Below, piece after piece: positions 1-9,620 of a DNA stretch of 64,000 nucleotides. This DNA comes from Facklamia miroungae (lineage in GTDB: Bacteria; Bacillota; Bacilli; Lactobacillales; Aerococcaceae), in the NCBI RefSeq assembly GCF_012396555.1, contig NZ_JAAXPS010000008.1:17118-81117 (forward strand), given 5' to 3'. How positions within the stretch are numbered: the stretch's first letter is position 1; each line of letters starts with the position of its first letter. Under the pieces are notes generated by a model. It did no database searches. It was not told where the DNA came from and saw only the letters and a list, made by a program, of their open reading frames with translations. The translations under genes were made by a program, and so were the position numbers.

Positions 1-101
1 TAGATTCGATTATGCAAGGAAATATCGATGAAATTATTGATGCCCTGGTTGTTTACGACCAAACCCAGAAGTTGGAGGAACTTAATGGTCAAGGATCATA
101 A
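1..101 (+). CDS. prfA: Peptide chain release factor 1, C-terminal end (partial)
   Basis: The frame starting at base 3 is open from the window edge to the TAA at 99-101 and encodes about 32 residues. It contains the run [13 protein letters not shown], a typical end of bacterial RF1, which terminates translation at UAA and UAG. The main body, including the GGQ and PxT motifs, lies outside the window, so the call rests on the C-terminus and on prmC following directly. The end of this gene overlaps the start of prmC by 17 bases, which implies translational coupling of RF1 with the enzyme that methylates it. Confidence 0.88.
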   Translation, partial: DSIMQGNIDEIIDALVVYDQTQKLEELNGQGS

Positions 102-948
102 GCGGATAACATTAAATGAAGCCCTCCAAAAGGCTTCATTTTTTTTGAACCAACAGGGGTTTGACCCCAGTTTAGCAAGACATTATTGGATGGAACTGTT
201 TGACTGGGATTTAACACGAATCATTCAATCCCTAAATCAACCAATCTCCAATGCACAAGTGCTTAAATTTGAGAAAGCCCTATCTCGTATTGTAGAGGAT
301 GAACCGATTCAATATATTCGCGGATATGCTTATTTTATGGACCATATATATCATGTCAGTCCAGCTTGCTTAATTCCGCGTGAAGAAACAGCTGGCTTAG
401 TCGACAAGGCTGTAAAATATATGGCTCCATTACCTCCTGGAAAAGTCTTAGATCTTGGAACTGGCTCAGGGATCATAGCGATTGAACTAAAGAAGGCTTT
501 ACCGGATTGGGAAGTTTATGCTAGCGATCTTTCTAGCGCAGCTTTAAAGATCGCTTCAAGAAATGCGGCTGATCACCAAGTAAAAATAAATTTTATCCAA
601 TCCGATCTTTTTTCAGCTCTTGATCAAGATCTGTGTTTTGATGTGTTGGTATCGAATCCACCATATATTGGTAAAAATGAAGTCGAACTAATGGATGCTT
701 CAGTCAAAAAATATGAGCCTCAATTGGCCCTGTATGCTAAAGAAGAAGGATTAGCTATTTATAAGCAAATTGCAAATCATTTGCCGCAACGCTTAATGAA
801 GAAGGGTGCAGCTTTTTTTGAAATCGGTTTTTCCCAAGGTCAAGCCGTTAAAAATATTTTTCAAGCTGCTTTTCCTGCAAGTGACATTCAAATCGGTCGT
901 GATTTTGCAGATAAAGAACGTTATATCTCGATGATGAAAGAGGGGTAA
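85..948 (+). CDS. prmC: Release factor glutamine N5-methyltransferase PrmC (HemK)
   Basis: This enzyme methylates the GGQ glutamine of release factors RF1 and RF2 using S-adenosylmethionine. The 287-residue product has a helical N-terminal domain (about 1-85), an SAM-binding DLGTGSG motif at about 123-129 and the catalytic NPPYI motif at about 191-195. An upstream ATG at base 28 is in frame, but the ATG at 85 has GGAGG at 74-78 with good spacing and gives the usual family length, so I chose 85. It overlaps the end of prfA, the standard arrangement in Firmicutes, and is followed after 5 bases by the Sua5/YwlC gene. Confidence 0.95.
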   Translation: MVKDHKRITLNEALQKASFFLNQQGFDPSLARHYWMELFDWDLTRIIQSLNQPISNAQVLKFEKALSRIVEDEPIQYIRGYAYFMDHIYHVSPACLIPREETAGLVDKAVKYMAPLPPGKVLDLGTGSGIIAIELKKALPDWEVYASDLSSAALKIASRNAADHQVKINFIQSDLFSALDQDLCFDVLVSNPPYIGKNEVELMDASVKKYEPQLALYAKEEGLAIYKQIANHLPQRLMKKGAAFFEIGFSQGQAVKNIFQAAFPASDIQIGRDFADKERYISMMKEG

Positions 949-953
949 ATAGA

Positions 954-1979
954 ATGAAGACAGTCATATTTGACCACAATCATTTACATAAAGCAGCTGA
1001 TCTTTTAAAAGCAGGAGAGTTAGTGGCGTTTCCAACTGAAACGGTTTATGGTTTAGGAGCGATTTCAAATAATGAAGAAGCAGTGGCCAAGGTCTTTCAA
1101 GCAAAAGGGAGACCGAGTGATAACCCCCTCATTGTCCATGTGGCAAGCCAAAACCAAGTTCAGGATCTTACAGAGGAAATTTCACCACTTGCACAAAAGT
1201 TAATGGATACGTTTTGGCCTGGGCCGTTAACTATTGTTTTTCCGTTAACTCAAGGGCGTGTTGCTTCGAATGTTACCGGAGGTAAAGACAGTGTAGCGAT
1301 CAGAATGCCAGATCAAGCAATGACACTCGAACTAATTCGTTTAGTCGGTCTTCCATTAGTAGGGCCTTCCGCTAACTTATCTGGAAAACCTAGTCCAACA
1401 AGCGTAGAACATGTTTTAAATGATTTTGATGGAGTGATTGCTGGTATCGTTGATAATGGCCAAGACCTCACAGATGTAGGTGTTGAATCAACGGTAGTTT
1501 ATCCTCATGACGGCAAAGTAGATGTTTTACGGCCGGGATACATTACACCTAGTCAGCTTCGAGAAGAACTTTTTTGTGAAGTAAATATCCTTTCAGAAGA
1601 AAAGCAGCTAAGTAACTTGGCCGTTGCTTCTCCGGGTGTCAAATATCGACACTATAGTCCGAAGCAACCCGTCTATCTCGTTAAATACCCTAGAAGTGTC
1701 GAAGAGTGGTATACCTTAATAAATGAAACGGATGCTTCAGTAGGATTATTGGCGGATGACCAAATTATATTCGCACTCAGAGATTTACCACAAGTCAAAG
1801 AAGTTTATTCTTTAGGTCCAGTTAATGATTGGAGCTGTGCTACTCAGCGCTTATTCTCAGGGTTACGAACCTTGGAAAAAGCGAACTGTGACAGAATTTA
1901 TATCCAAGGGTTAGAATATGATGAGAAAACACTTGCTTTTATGAATAGGGTTACGAAAGCGTCATCATATGTGTTATAA
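954..1979 (+). CDS. ywlC: Threonylcarbamoyl-AMP synthase (Sua5/YwlC type)
   Basis: It makes threonylcarbamoyl-AMP from threonine, bicarbonate and ATP, the first step of the t6A modification at position 37 of ANN-decoding tRNAs. The 341-residue product has the long Sua5 form. A YrdC domain covers about 1-205, with FPTETVYGLG at about 26-35 and KGRPSDNPL near 52-60. A linker with SPGVKYRHYSPKQP near 226-240 leads to the C-terminal Sua5 domain. The start lies 5 bases after prmC, so the two are probably co-transcribed. The gene end carries a likely promoter for glyA. Confidence 0.93.
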   Translation: MKTVIFDHNHLHKAADLLKAGELVAFPTETVYGLGAISNNEEAVAKVFQAKGRPSDNPLIVHVASQNQVQDLTEEISPLAQKLMDTFWPGPLTIVFPLTQGRVASNVTGGKDSVAIRMPDQAMTLELIRLVGLPLVGPSANLSGKPSPTSVEHVLNDFDGVIAGIVDNGQDLTDVGVESTVVYPHDGKVDVLRPGYITPSQLREELFCEVNILSEEKQLSNLAVASPGVKYRHYSPKQPVYLVKYPRSVEEWYTLINETDASVGLLADDQIIFALRDLPQVKEVYSLGPVNDWSCATQRLFSGLRTLEKANCDRIYIQGLEYDEKTLAFMNRVTKASSYVL

Positions 1980-1980
1980 T
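1951..1980 (+). promoter_or_regulatory. Likely promoter of glyA
   Basis: TTACGA at 1951-1956 and TATAAT at 1975-1980 are 18 bases apart, and the -10 box has the extended TGT motif at 1972-1974. It lies over the end of the Sua5 gene, about 47 bases before the glyA start. The -35 box is poor, so the extended -10 probably carries the activity. Confidence 0.55.
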
Positions 1981-2027
1981 TAACCCACAACTATATGTTG
2001 TATACTATTTTTATGGAGGTTTTATAT

Positions 2028-3254
2028 ATGTCAAGTATTAATGCGGAAATTTTTGAAGTGATTGAAAAAGAACGCCAACGTCAAACACATGGTATTGAAT
2101 TAATCGCTTCAGAAAACTTTGTTTCTGAAGATGTTATGAAGGTTCAAGGATCAGTTCTCACAAATAAATATGCGGAAGGTTATCCAGGACGCCGTTATTA
2201 TGGTGGTTGTGAATATGTAGACGTATTAGAGCAATTAGCAATTGATCGGGCTAAAGAATTATTTGGAGCAACTTATGTTAACGTACAACCTCACTCTGGT
2301 TCTTCAGCCAACTTAGCTGTTTACCGTGCTTTCTTACAACCAGGAGACAAAGTATTAGGTATGGACTTATCTCAAGGAGGTCACTTGACTCACGGATCAC
2401 CTGTAAACTTCTCAGGCCAGTCATACCATATGCTAGCTTACGGACTTGATGAAAATGAGCAATTAGACTATGAAACTTTAGAAAAGATTGCTCGTGAAGA
2501 AAAACCAAAAATGATTATTGCAGGTGCTTCTGCTTATTCACGTATTATTGATTTCGAAAGATTTGCCAATATTGCTAAAGAAGTAGGCGCTATTTTAATG
2601 GTAGATATGGCTCATATTGCTGGATTAGTAGCAGCTGGTCTGCATCCAAATCCACTGCCATATGCTGACGTTGTTACTACAACTACTCATAAAACACTAA
2701 GAGGACCTCGTGGTGGTATGATCTTAACCGCCAAAGAAGAATATGCTAAGAAACTAAATTCTGCTATTTTCCCAGGCATCCAAGGTGGACCATTAGAGCA
2801 CGTTATCGCAGCTAAAGCTGTGGCGTTTGGTGAAGCATTACAACCAGAGTTTAAAGAGTATGCTCAACAAGTTATTAAAAATGCTGCTGCGATGGCAGAA
2901 GTGTTTAATGAAAAAGGGCTACGTGTAATCTCAGGTGGAACTGATAACCACTTAATGTTGTTAGACTTAACAGGCTTCGATATTTCAGGTAAATGGGCAC
3001 AAAATCGTCTTGAAGAAGTTGCAATTACAGTTAATAAAAACTCTATTCCAAATGACCAACGTTCATTCGTTGAAACATCTGGTATTCGTGTTGGAACACC
3101 TGCAATTACTTCAAGAGGTGTTAAAGAAGATCAAGCACGTGAAATTGCGGAGATCATTGTTAAAGCTCTTAAAGCAGACGAATCTGAGTTGGCTGAATTA
3201 CGTAAGCAATCAGAAGCAATCGTTGCTGATAAACCTTTAAACGCATATCACTAA
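2028..3254 (+). CDS. glyA: Serine hydroxymethyltransferase
   Basis: This PLP enzyme interconverts serine and glycine and loads one-carbon units on tetrahydrofolate. The 408-residue product has the family N-terminus [10 protein letters not shown] near 22-31 and the PLP lysine in [14 protein letters not shown] at about residue 222. An in-frame ATG at 1995 exists, but the ATG at 2028 has GGAGG at 2015-2019 and matches family length. It sits between the Sua5 gene and upp. The Bacillus order is similar (ywlC to glyA to upp), with some genes in between missing here. Confidence 0.97.
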   Translation: MSSINAEIFEVIEKERQRQTHGIELIASENFVSEDVMKVQGSVLTNKYAEGYPGRRYYGGCEYVDVLEQLAIDRAKELFGATYVNVQPHSGSSANLAVYRAFLQPGDKVLGMDLSQGGHLTHGSPVNFSGQSYHMLAYGLDENEQLDYETLEKIAREEKPKMIIAGASAYSRIIDFERFANIAKEVGAILMVDMAHIAGLVAAGLHPNPLPYADVVTTTTHKTLRGPRGGMILTAKEEYAKKLNSAIFPGIQGGPLEHVIAAKAVAFGEALQPEFKEYAQQVIKNAAAMAEVFNEKGLRVISGGTDNHLMLLDLTGFDISGKWAQNRLEEVAITVNKNSIPNDQRSFVETSGIRVGTPAITSRGVKEDQAREIAEIIVKALKADESELAELRKQSEAIVADKPLNAYH

Positions 3255-3281
3255 GATTCAATTGATTGAGGAGGAAAATGA

Positions 3282-3920
3282 ATGGCAAAATTTACGGTAG
3301 TCGACCATCCTTTAATTCAGCATAAATTAACGATTATTCGCGATAAAAACGCTTCAACAAAAGTTTTTCGTGAAGTAACCAATGAAATTGCGATGTTAAT
3401 GGCATATGAAGTCACTCGTGACTTGCCGCTAGAAGAAGTTGAGATTGAAACACCATTAGCAGTTACTAAGCAAAAACAAATTGCTGGTAAAAAAATGGCA
3501 ATCGTTCCAATTCTTCGTGCAGGTTTAGGTATGGTAGATGGTATTTTATCCTTGGTTCCTGCAGCGCGTGTAGGACATATTGGATTGTATCGTGAGCATG
3601 ATACTTTAGAAATTGTGGAATATTTTGCTAAACTTCCTCTTGATATTAAAGATCGCCAAGTATTCGTAGTGGATCCTATGCTTGCTACGGGAGGATCAGC
3701 TATTTCGGCTCTTAAACAGTTAACCGAGAAGTATGGTGTCGATAAAGAAAACATCACTTTTGTGTGTTTGGTGGCGGCTCCAGAAGGAGTAAAGGCTCTT
3801 CAAGAAGCTTTTCCAACTGTCAACATTTTCACCGCTGCCTTGGACGAATGTTTAAATGAGAATTCATATATTCTACCAGGACTTGGTGATGCTGGTGACC
3901 GTATCTTCGGGACTAAATAG
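3282..3920 (+). CDS. upp: Uracil phosphoribosyltransferase
   Basis: A salvage enzyme that makes UMP from uracil and PRPP. The 212-residue product has the PRPP-binding loop [10 protein letters not shown] at 131-140, the conserved PILRAGLGM near 76-84 and the uracil-site end [19 protein letters not shown]-type site precedes the ATG by a normal distance. It follows glyA after 27 bases and is closed by a strong hairpin terminator at 3935-3965. Confidence 0.97.
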   Translation: MAKFTVVDHPLIQHKLTIIRDKNASTKVFREVTNEIAMLMAYEVTRDLPLEEVEIETPLAVTKQKQIAGKKMAIVPILRAGLGMVDGILSLVPAARVGHIGLYREHDTLEIVEYFAKLPLDIKDRQVFVVDPMLATGGSAISALKQLTEKYGVDKENITFVCLVAAPEGVKALQEAFPTVNIFTAALDECLNENSYILPGLGDAGDRIFGTK

Positions 3921-3934
3921 GTTTTAATAACTTG

Positions 3935-3965
3935 CACAGGTAGATTTTTCTACCTGTGTTTTTTT
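3935..3965 (+). terminator. Rho-independent terminator after upp
   Basis: A perfect 10-bp stem (CACAGGTAGA at 3935-3944 with TCTACCTGTG at 3949-3958) encloses a TTTT loop and is followed by seven T. It ends only 2 bases before the ribosome binding site of mvaA. Confidence 0.93.
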
Positions 3966-3979
3966 ATAAGGAGACAGTG

Positions 3980-5221
3980 ATGACATTTAATAAGTTTTAC
4001 CGCCAATCCATTCATCAACGGCGTTTAAATATCAATCGATTTTTAGGCAGTTGTGCTGAATTTCCTATTCTAGAGGAAGCTAGAGCCGATCAAATGATTG
4101 AAAATTATCTCTATAATTTTAATCTTCCGATGGGAATTTTGCCCAATATCCAAGTGAATGGGAAAAAATATGTGGTACCTATGGTTACCGAAGAACCTTC
4201 AGTGATAGCGGCTGCTTCTAATGGAGCCAAATACTTAGGCAATATACAAGCGAAAACTAATCGTAAAACGATCAGAGGACAAATTATATTAACAGGTCTA
4301 TCTGAAGAAGCGCTTAAGTTATCTTTAGCAAAAAACTCAAATAAGTGGTTAGCCTTTGCCAAAAATGTGGCTTATCGAATGGTGGAAAGAGGTGGGGGAC
4401 CCCTTTCAATTGATTATGCTAATTTTTTTGGCGACAATATTCAATACCATTCTTATTACCTCTTGTTTGACCCATGCGAGGCAATGGGAGCTAATGCGTT
4501 AAATACTGTTTTAGAGGAGCTTTCTGCAGAAATTATAAAAGATACGGGTGCAGAATTACTCATGGCTATTCTTTCCAATTATAACCCGCAAAGTTTTGTT
4601 ACAGTTGAAGCAGTAATTCCAATAAATAGCCTCCACCAAAATTGCGAAAAAGCACATCATCTTGCCCATAAAATCGCTATGGCTAGTGAATACGCCCAGT
4701 TAGATCCTTATCGGGCAACAACTCATAATAAAGGGATTATGAATGGAGTAGACGCAGTCTTGCTCGCTACTGGAAACGACTGGCGAGCTGCTGAAGCTAG
4801 CATTCACGCATTTGCGAGTAGACTGGGGATGTATCAAGGATTGAGTCGGTGGATATATGATCAAAAGAAGCAAAGCTTAAAAGGATATTTGGATCTTCCG
4901 CTTCCTGTTGCTACCGTGGGAGGGACGCTTTCTATACATCCAATGGCTCAATGGTCGCTAGACTTATTGGGTCGACCAACAGCTAATGAACTTGCAAAAA
5001 TAATTGCTTCCGTAGGATTAGCACAGAATTTCGCGGCTTTAAAAGCCTTAGTTTCTGAAGGAATTCAAAAAGGTCATATGGGCTTACAAGCTCGTAGTCT
5101 AGCTATTCAAGTGGGAGCAGAAGGTGAAGAGATTGAAAAGTTAGTAAATGATTTAAGAGGGCTCGATCATTTCAATTCTCAGACTGCAAAGAACTTGCTA
5201 GACAAAATCAGAAATTCATAA
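3980..5221 (+). CDS. mvaA: Hydroxymethylglutaryl-CoA reductase, class II type
   Basis: It catalyses HMG-CoA to mevalonate, the committed step of isoprenoid synthesis that ultimately feeds undecaprenyl phosphate for the wall. In the 413-residue product the expected catalytic residues are visible: glutamate in EEPSVIAAAS (71-80), lysine in HNKGIMNG (K251), aspartate in GNDWRA (D267) and histidine in GHMGLQAR (H366). The ATG at 3980 has AAGGAG six bases upstream; the earlier in-frame start lies inside the upp terminator. Unlike enterococcal MvaE, no thiolase domain is fused to it. It is followed by mvaS. Confidence 0.95.
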   Translation: MTFNKFYRQSIHQRRLNINRFLGSCAEFPILEEARADQMIENYLYNFNLPMGILPNIQVNGKKYVVPMVTEEPSVIAAASNGAKYLGNIQAKTNRKTIRGQIILTGLSEEALKLSLAKNSNKWLAFAKNVAYRMVERGGGPLSIDYANFFGDNIQYHSYYLLFDPCEAMGANALNTVLEELSAEIIKDTGAELLMAILSNYNPQSFVTVEAVIPINSLHQNCEKAHHLAHKIAMASEYAQLDPYRATTHNKGIMNGVDAVLLATGNDWRAAEASIHAFASRLGMYQGLSRWIYDQKKQSLKGYLDLPLPVATVGGTLSIHPMAQWSLDLLGRPTANELAKIIASVGLAQNFAALKALVSEGIQKGHMGLQARSLAIQVGAEGEEIEKLVNDLRGLDHFNSQTAKNLLDKIRNS

Positions 5222-5262
5222 GATAATATCTACTATGAGTGAAAAAACTGAGGAGGAAATTG

Positions 5263-6474
5263 ATGAAAACCAAAGTTGGAATCGACCGTATTCATTTGTA
5301 TATACCACCCCAATATGTAGATATGGAGGAATTAGCCCTAGCAAGGAATGTTGATCCAGCAAAATTTACAATTGGCATCGGTCAAAGTCAGATGGCAGTT
5401 ACAAATCACAAGCAAGACATAGTTACATTAGCAATTAATGCAGCTTTGCCGATTGTTTCTAATGAGGATCGTGAACGAATTGACCAAGTAATTGTGGCCA
5501 CTGAATCGGCTTTCGACTATTCAAAAGCAGCTTCTATTTATTTGCATGAAGCCTTAAAAATTAATCGATTTGCAAGATCTTATGAAATAAAAGAGGCCTG
5601 TTACGCAGGTACAGCAGGTTTACAAGCGGCAGTGGACTATGTTCGTCTAAGGCCTTCAAGAAAGGTTCTAGTAGTAACAACCGATATTGCTCGTTATGGC
5701 CTAGCTTCATCTGGAGAAGCAACTCAAGGAGCAGGAGCAATAGCTATGCTTATCAGTGCTAATCCCGCAATTTTAGCAATCGAAGAAGAAAGTATTGCAT
5801 ACACGGACAATCAATTTGATTTTTGGCGCCCTCAATATGATAATTACCCACGTGTTGACGGTAAGTTCTCGACCGACTTATATACGCAAACATTCGTTAA
5901 TGTGATGGAAGAGGTCGGTAAAAGAAAACCAAGATTTTGGACAGATTATCAAGTGCAATTGTTTCACCTACCCTTTACTAAGATGGGACGAAAAGCTATC
6001 AAACAATATCGTCAATTTTTAAATGAGAATACCCAACTTATTGATAATGTGAATATCAAATTAAAGGCTTTAGATCGTTGGGAAGCTCATTATGATGATG
6101 CCATTCAACTATCTAGAAATGTAGGTAATATCTATACAGGCTCACTATATTTAGGCTTACTATCATCGTTAATTTATGATCAAACATTACATGAAGGAGA
6201 TAAAATATCTCTATTTTCTTATGGCTCAGGCGCGGTAGCTGAATGTTTCTTTGGTGAATTGCAAGCAGGCTTTCGTAAAGTGATTTTGACTAAAGAATTG
6301 GAAAAAATGTTTGAGAGCCGTCGTAAGTTAAGTGTCGATCAATATGAGTCACTCTATATGGAAACCCTAGAATCAAATGATGGTATATTTGATTTTGAGC
6401 CAAGTGTTCATGAAGGAGAATTCTATTTAGCAAAAATTGATCATCACCGACGGTATTATCAACAAAATAATTAG
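5263..6474 (+). CDS. mvaS: Hydroxymethylglutaryl-CoA synthase
   Basis: It condenses acetyl-CoA with acetoacetyl-CoA to HMG-CoA, the substrate of the preceding reductase. The 403-residue thiolase-fold protein shows the catalytic triad expected for the family: E81 in ATESAFDYSKAAS, C113 in EACYAGTAG and H235 in FHLPFTKMGRKA. The ATG at 5263 has AGGAGG at 5251-5256. The earlier GTG at 5239 has no such site. The 41-base gap after mvaA holds no terminator, so mvaA-mvaS should be one transcript. Confidence 0.96.
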   Translation: MKTKVGIDRIHLYIPPQYVDMEELALARNVDPAKFTIGIGQSQMAVTNHKQDIVTLAINAALPIVSNEDRERIDQVIVATESAFDYSKAASIYLHEALKINRFARSYEIKEACYAGTAGLQAAVDYVRLRPSRKVLVVTTDIARYGLASSGEATQGAGAIAMLISANPAILAIEEESIAYTDNQFDFWRPQYDNYPRVDGKFSTDLYTQTFVNVMEEVGKRKPRFWTDYQVQLFHLPFTKMGRKAIKQYRQFLNENTQLIDNVNIKLKALDRWEAHYDDAIQLSRNVGNIYTGSLYLGLLSSLIYDQTLHEGDKISLFSYGSGAVAECFFGELQAGFRKVILTKELEKMFESRRKLSVDQYESLYMETLESNDGIFDFEPSVHEGEFYLAKIDHHRRYYQQNN

Positions 6475-6510
6475 TTATAATTTTGACTTGAAAAATTAAT
6501 ATAATTAATC

Positions 6511-6594
6511 AATGCTGTCAAATAGGATTGGAGTGGCATTTTCATTGTTAAATGCTGTAATAAAATCTTTTTGACAGTATTTTTTGTCTTTTTT
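6511..6594 (+). terminator. Possible long-armed terminator after mvaS
   Basis: AATGCTGTCAA at 6511-6521 can pair with TTGACAGTATT at 6571-6581 (one G-U pair) around a 49-base loop that itself holds a small GCATTT/AAATGCT hairpin. Two T-rich runs follow. The loop is unusually long for an intrinsic terminator, so this is tentative. Confidence 0.45.
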
Positions 6595-6598
6595 ACAT

Positions 6599-6626
6599 TT
6601 TACTTAATGAGTATTTATGCTATCAT
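6599..6626 (+). promoter_or_regulatory. Likely promoter of the DUF1146-murA operon
   Basis: TTTACT at 6599-6604, a 16-base spacer ending in the extended TGC, and TATCAT at 6621-6626. The DUF1146 start follows 28 bases later. No other promoter is evident before murA. Confidence 0.55.
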
Positions 6627-6653
6627 AATGTCGAACATGAAAGGTTGGTTTGA

Positions 6654-6887
6654 ATGTACGCAATAGTAAATGGTATGGCAGTACTGTTTTTTCACATTCT
6701 TTTTGTCATCCTGGCCTATATGGCCCTGTCAAAGGTAAATTGGCGGAAATTTTTACAACCCCAATATCAAGCAATGGATCGATATCTGTGCATCATGTGT
6801 AGTATCGGCTTGGGATACCTGACAAGTTCATTCTTCATAACAATCATTGAAATATTGCAACAAACCCTGTTGTCAATATTTCTCTAA
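6654..6887 (+). CDS. ywzB: DUF1146 family small membrane protein (YwzB type)
   Basis: A 77-residue protein with two hydrophobic segments (about 5-25 and 47-70) joined by a charged loop containing KVNWRKFLQ. Size, topology and position directly before murA match the DUF1146/YwzB family of Firmicutes, whose role is unknown. The ATG has AAAGG about 9 bases upstream. The 62-base gap to murA has no terminator, so it is probably the first gene of the murA transcript. Confidence 0.8.
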   Translation: MYAIVNGMAVLFFHILFVILAYMALSKVNWRKFLQPQYQAMDRYLCIMCSIGLGYLTSSFFITIIEILQQTLLSIFL

Positions 6888-6949
6888 TCATGTGGTAGAG
6901 TTTGTCGCCTACTCCAAAGCGATAGACTTTAAAAGGGGATTTATTTAAA

Positions 6950-8263
6950 ATGGAAGAAATAATTGTACAAGGTGGCAACCGTTTGGAGGGTACAGTCAAG
7001 GTTGAAGGTGCTAAGAATGCTGTTTTACCAATTCTAGCAGCTTCTATTTTGGCGTCGGAAGGAAATACTCGACTGAGCAATGTACCTGTCTTATCAGATG
7101 TTATAACCATGAATGAGTTATTAAAGAATATTGATCTTAAAACTAAGTTTAACCAGGCAAGAAACCTAATGACTTTAGATGCAACGGGTCAAGTTAAGAC
7201 AATGGCTGATTATGATTTTGTAAGTAAAATGCGTGCTTCGATTGTGGTGATGGGGCCCATGTTAGCCCGGTTTGGACATGCTCGTGTAGCTATGCCGGGA
7301 GGTTGTGCGATTGGAACACGACCAATTGATCTTCATTTAAAAGGCTTTGAGGCTTTAGGCGCTAGCATCAATAACGCTGCTGGTTATGTTGAAGCGAGAG
7401 CGGATCAGTTAGTAGGGACAAATATTTACTTAGATTTCCCGAGTGTAGGAGCAACTGAAAACATTATGATGGCAGCTGTATTGGCTAAAGGCGAAACGGT
7501 GATTGAAAATGTCGCTAGAGAACCAGAAATTGTGGATTTAGCAAATTTTTTAAATAAAATGGGTGCTAAAGTTTTTGGTGCGGGTAGTGAAACGATTCGT
7601 ATTCAAGGTGTTGATAAGCTTTTTGGGACAGACTATGAAATTATGCCTGACCGAATAGAAGCAGGCACCTTTATGATTGCAGCGGCTGTGACAAATGGTA
7701 ACGTTTTAATTGAAGGGGCAGTGGCTCAACATAATAAGCCACTCATTAGCAAATTACAAGAAATGGGCGTTAAATTTGATATTTTTGAATCTTCTGTACG
7801 TGTTATAGGCCCTAAAATTTTAAAGCCAACAGATGTTAAAACGCTGCCTTATCCAGGGTTTCCAACAGATATGCAAGCTCAGATGTCAATCGCACAATTA
7901 CTAGCAAATGGTGATTCTGCGCTTTCTGAAACTGTTTTTGAAAATCGTTTTATGCATTTTGAAGAATTGCGTCGTATGAGTGCAAAATTCAAAATTGAGC
8001 GACAAACAGTAGTCATGTATGGACCCTCTGAATTATCAGGCGCTCAAGTTAAAGCAACTGACCTTCGCGCAGCGGCGGCTTTAATTATTGCAGGTCTTAC
8101 AGCAAAAGGTTTAACAAGAGTCTCAGAATTAAAGTATCTTGACCGCGGCTATTATCTTTTTCATGAAAAGCTCGCGCGCTTGGGAGCAAACATTGAACGT
8201 GTCAATATTCAACCTATTCCATCTATTCAAAATAAACCAGCTATCACAGCTGTGTTTGCTTAA
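6950..8263 (+). CDS. murA: UDP-N-acetylglucosamine 1-carboxyvinyltransferase MurA
   Basis: It transfers enolpyruvate from PEP to UDP-GlcNAc, the first committed step of peptidoglycan synthesis. The 437-residue product has [11 protein letters not shown] at the N-terminus with the substrate-binding lysine K22, and the catalytic cysteine C119 in [11 protein letters not shown]. Retention of this cysteine predicts fosfomycin sensitivity of this copy. Many Gram-positives carry a second murA paralog, and none is in this window. The next gene, an mreB paralog, is 26 bases away. Confidence 0.97.
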   Translation: MEEIIVQGGNRLEGTVKVEGAKNAVLPILAASILASEGNTRLSNVPVLSDVITMNELLKNIDLKTKFNQARNLMTLDATGQVKTMADYDFVSKMRASIVVMGPMLARFGHARVAMPGGCAIGTRPIDLHLKGFEALGASINNAAGYVEARADQLVGTNIYLDFPSVGATENIMMAAVLAKGETVIENVAREPEIVDLANFLNKMGAKVFGAGSETIRIQGVDKLFGTDYEIMPDRIEAGTFMIAAAVTNGNVLIEGAVAQHNKPLISKLQEMGVKFDIFESSVRVIGPKILKPTDVKTLPYPGFPTDMQAQMSIAQLLANGDSALSETVFENRFMHFEELRRMSAKFKIERQTVVMYGPSELSGAQVKATDLRAAAALIIAGLTAKGLTRVSELKYLDRGYYLFHEKLARLGANIERVNIQPIPSIQNKPAITAVFA

Positions 8264-8289
8264 AATTTCATCCAGAAAGGATGATCAAA

Positions 8290-9354
8290 ATGGCGAGAGA
8301 TATAGGTATTGACTTAGGAACAACAAATGTTTTAATTCACTTACAAGGCCGCGGCATTATTTTAAATGAACCAGCCGTAATTGCTGTGGATCGATCAAGT
8401 CAAGAAGTTATAGCTGTAGGCCGTGAGGCTTACGAAATGCGTGGCAGAGTACCGGAAACCTTAGAAGTTATTCAGCCTTTAAAAGGTGGGGTTGTTTCTG
8501 ATTATGATTTAACTGAAGCTATGCTTTTACACTTTTTCAGACGTGCCCATATTCGTAGAGGAATTCGAAAAGCAAATGTTTTAATTTCTACTCCTACGAA
8601 TGTAAGTGAGATTGAACAGCTTTCTTTATATGAAGCTGTTCAAAAGGTTACTTCAGGACGGGTAAGAATAGAAGCTGAACCAATGGTTGCAGCGGTTGGT
8701 TCAGGGTTAGATGTTCTTTCTGCCAAAGGTTGTATGATTGTAGATATAGGTGGTGGAACAACTGATATTGCTATTATTGCTTCGGGAGAAATTCTTCATG
8801 CAGAATCGATAAAAATAGCAGGGGATGATTTTGATGAAGCGATTATTCAATATTTTAAAGATCAATATCAACTTTTAATCGGAATACAATCGGCTGAAAG
8901 AATTAAAATCCAGTTAGCTTGTGCACAAATGGTCGAAGGTAGAGATGTCCATAATCAAGAATTAAAGGGCCGTGATCTTGTTACTGGCTTACCAAAAGCT
9001 ATTAATGTGGATTCAAATGACTTATATCGCGCTTTAAAAGATCTTTTAGAACAAATAGTAAGAGCGATTAGAAGAGTAATTGAACAAGCTTCTCCAGAAA
9101 TAATAGCAGATATCCACGATCGGGGTCTTGTTATTACAGGAGGAGGCGCCATGATTCAAGATCTTGATTTATTAATAACTGAGCAAATTAAGGTGTCGGC
9201 AATTCCATCTGACCAACCAATGAATGCTGTTGCATTAGGGACTGGTATGATGATGGATTGGATTGATTCGGGTTTAGTTGATCCAAACAAGAACAACAAA
9301 AAAACTAGACAGAATAATCTGTTTATAAAAATTTGGCGATCAATCTGGAAATAG
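8290..9354 (+). CDS. mbl: MreB-family actin homolog, Mbl-like
   Basis: A cytoskeletal ATPase that forms membrane-bound filaments guiding side-wall synthesis. The 354-residue protein shows the actin-fold phosphate loops IGIDLGTTNVLIH at the N-terminus and DIGGGTTDIAII near 155-166, and an adenosine-site VITGGGAMI near the C-terminus. The ATG at 8290 has AAAGG 9 bases upstream, while the ATG at 8281 sits directly on that site. Its place after murA mirrors mbl of Bacillus. A second, separate mreB with mreCD lies at 44714. The C-terminus is basic (KKTRQNN), perhaps for membrane contact. Confidence 0.9.
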   Translation: MARDIGIDLGTTNVLIHLQGRGIILNEPAVIAVDRSSQEVIAVGREAYEMRGRVPETLEVIQPLKGGVVSDYDLTEAMLLHFFRRAHIRRGIRKANVLISTPTNVSEIEQLSLYEAVQKVTSGRVRIEAEPMVAAVGSGLDVLSAKGCMIVDIGGGTTDIAIIASGEILHAESIKIAGDDFDEAIIQYFKDQYQLLIGIQSAERIKIQLACAQMVEGRDVHNQELKGRDLVTGLPKAINVDSNDLYRALKDLLEQIVRAIRRVIEQASPEIIADIHDRGLVITGGGAMIQDLDLLITEQIKVSAIPSDQPMNAVALGTGMMMDWIDSGLVDPNKNNKKTRQNNLFIKIWRSIWK

Positions 9355-9369
9355 TTAAGGGGTGAAACC

Positions 9370-9573
9370 ATGGCTGAGAAGTTAAATTATTTGAGATATC
9401 CGCTTTTGAAACAAATTATGAAAGGGATTTTTAAACTCCTTCTTTTTATCATCCTCCTAGTTATTATTTTTATTGTAGGTTTAATTATTGGCTATGCAGT
9501 TTTAGGAGATGGGAATTATTGGGAAGTTTTTAATCAGGATACTTGGTTGCACTTGCTGACATTTATTGAGTAA
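9370..9573 (+). CDS. epuA: EpuA-family small membrane protein
   Basis: A 67-residue protein with a charged N-terminus, one long membrane segment (about 20-45) and the conserved tail IGYAVLGDGNYWEVF followed by DTWLHL. This matches the EpuA family, found near murA in streptococci and often mis-titled in databases as an RNA polymerase beta subunit. Its function is unknown. AAGGGG lies just before the ATG, and the gene starts 15 bases after mbl, so it is part of the murA-mbl operon. Confidence 0.82.
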   Translation: MAEKLNYLRYPLLKQIMKGIFKLLLFIILLVIIFIVGLIIGYAVLGDGNYWEVFNQDTWLHLLTFIE

Positions 9574-9620
9574 ACTCACCATAAAACTAAATCATCTGTT
9601 TAGAGGAAAGAAGGGATACT

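Noticed and set aside
28..84. N-terminal extension of prmC from the ATG at 28
   Set aside because: The extension lies inside the prfA end and has no ribosome binding site, whereas the ATG at 85 has GGAGG at the right distance.
3010..3240. 76-codon plus-strand frame inside glyA
   Set aside because: It is out of frame within the conserved C-terminal part of glyA, and its Leu/Lys-rich translation is typical of a shadow.
3317..3757. 146-codon open frame on the minus strand inside upp
   Set aside because: It is fully antisense to a well-conserved gene, has no ribosome site and reads as low-complexity Ser/Thr/Ile protein.
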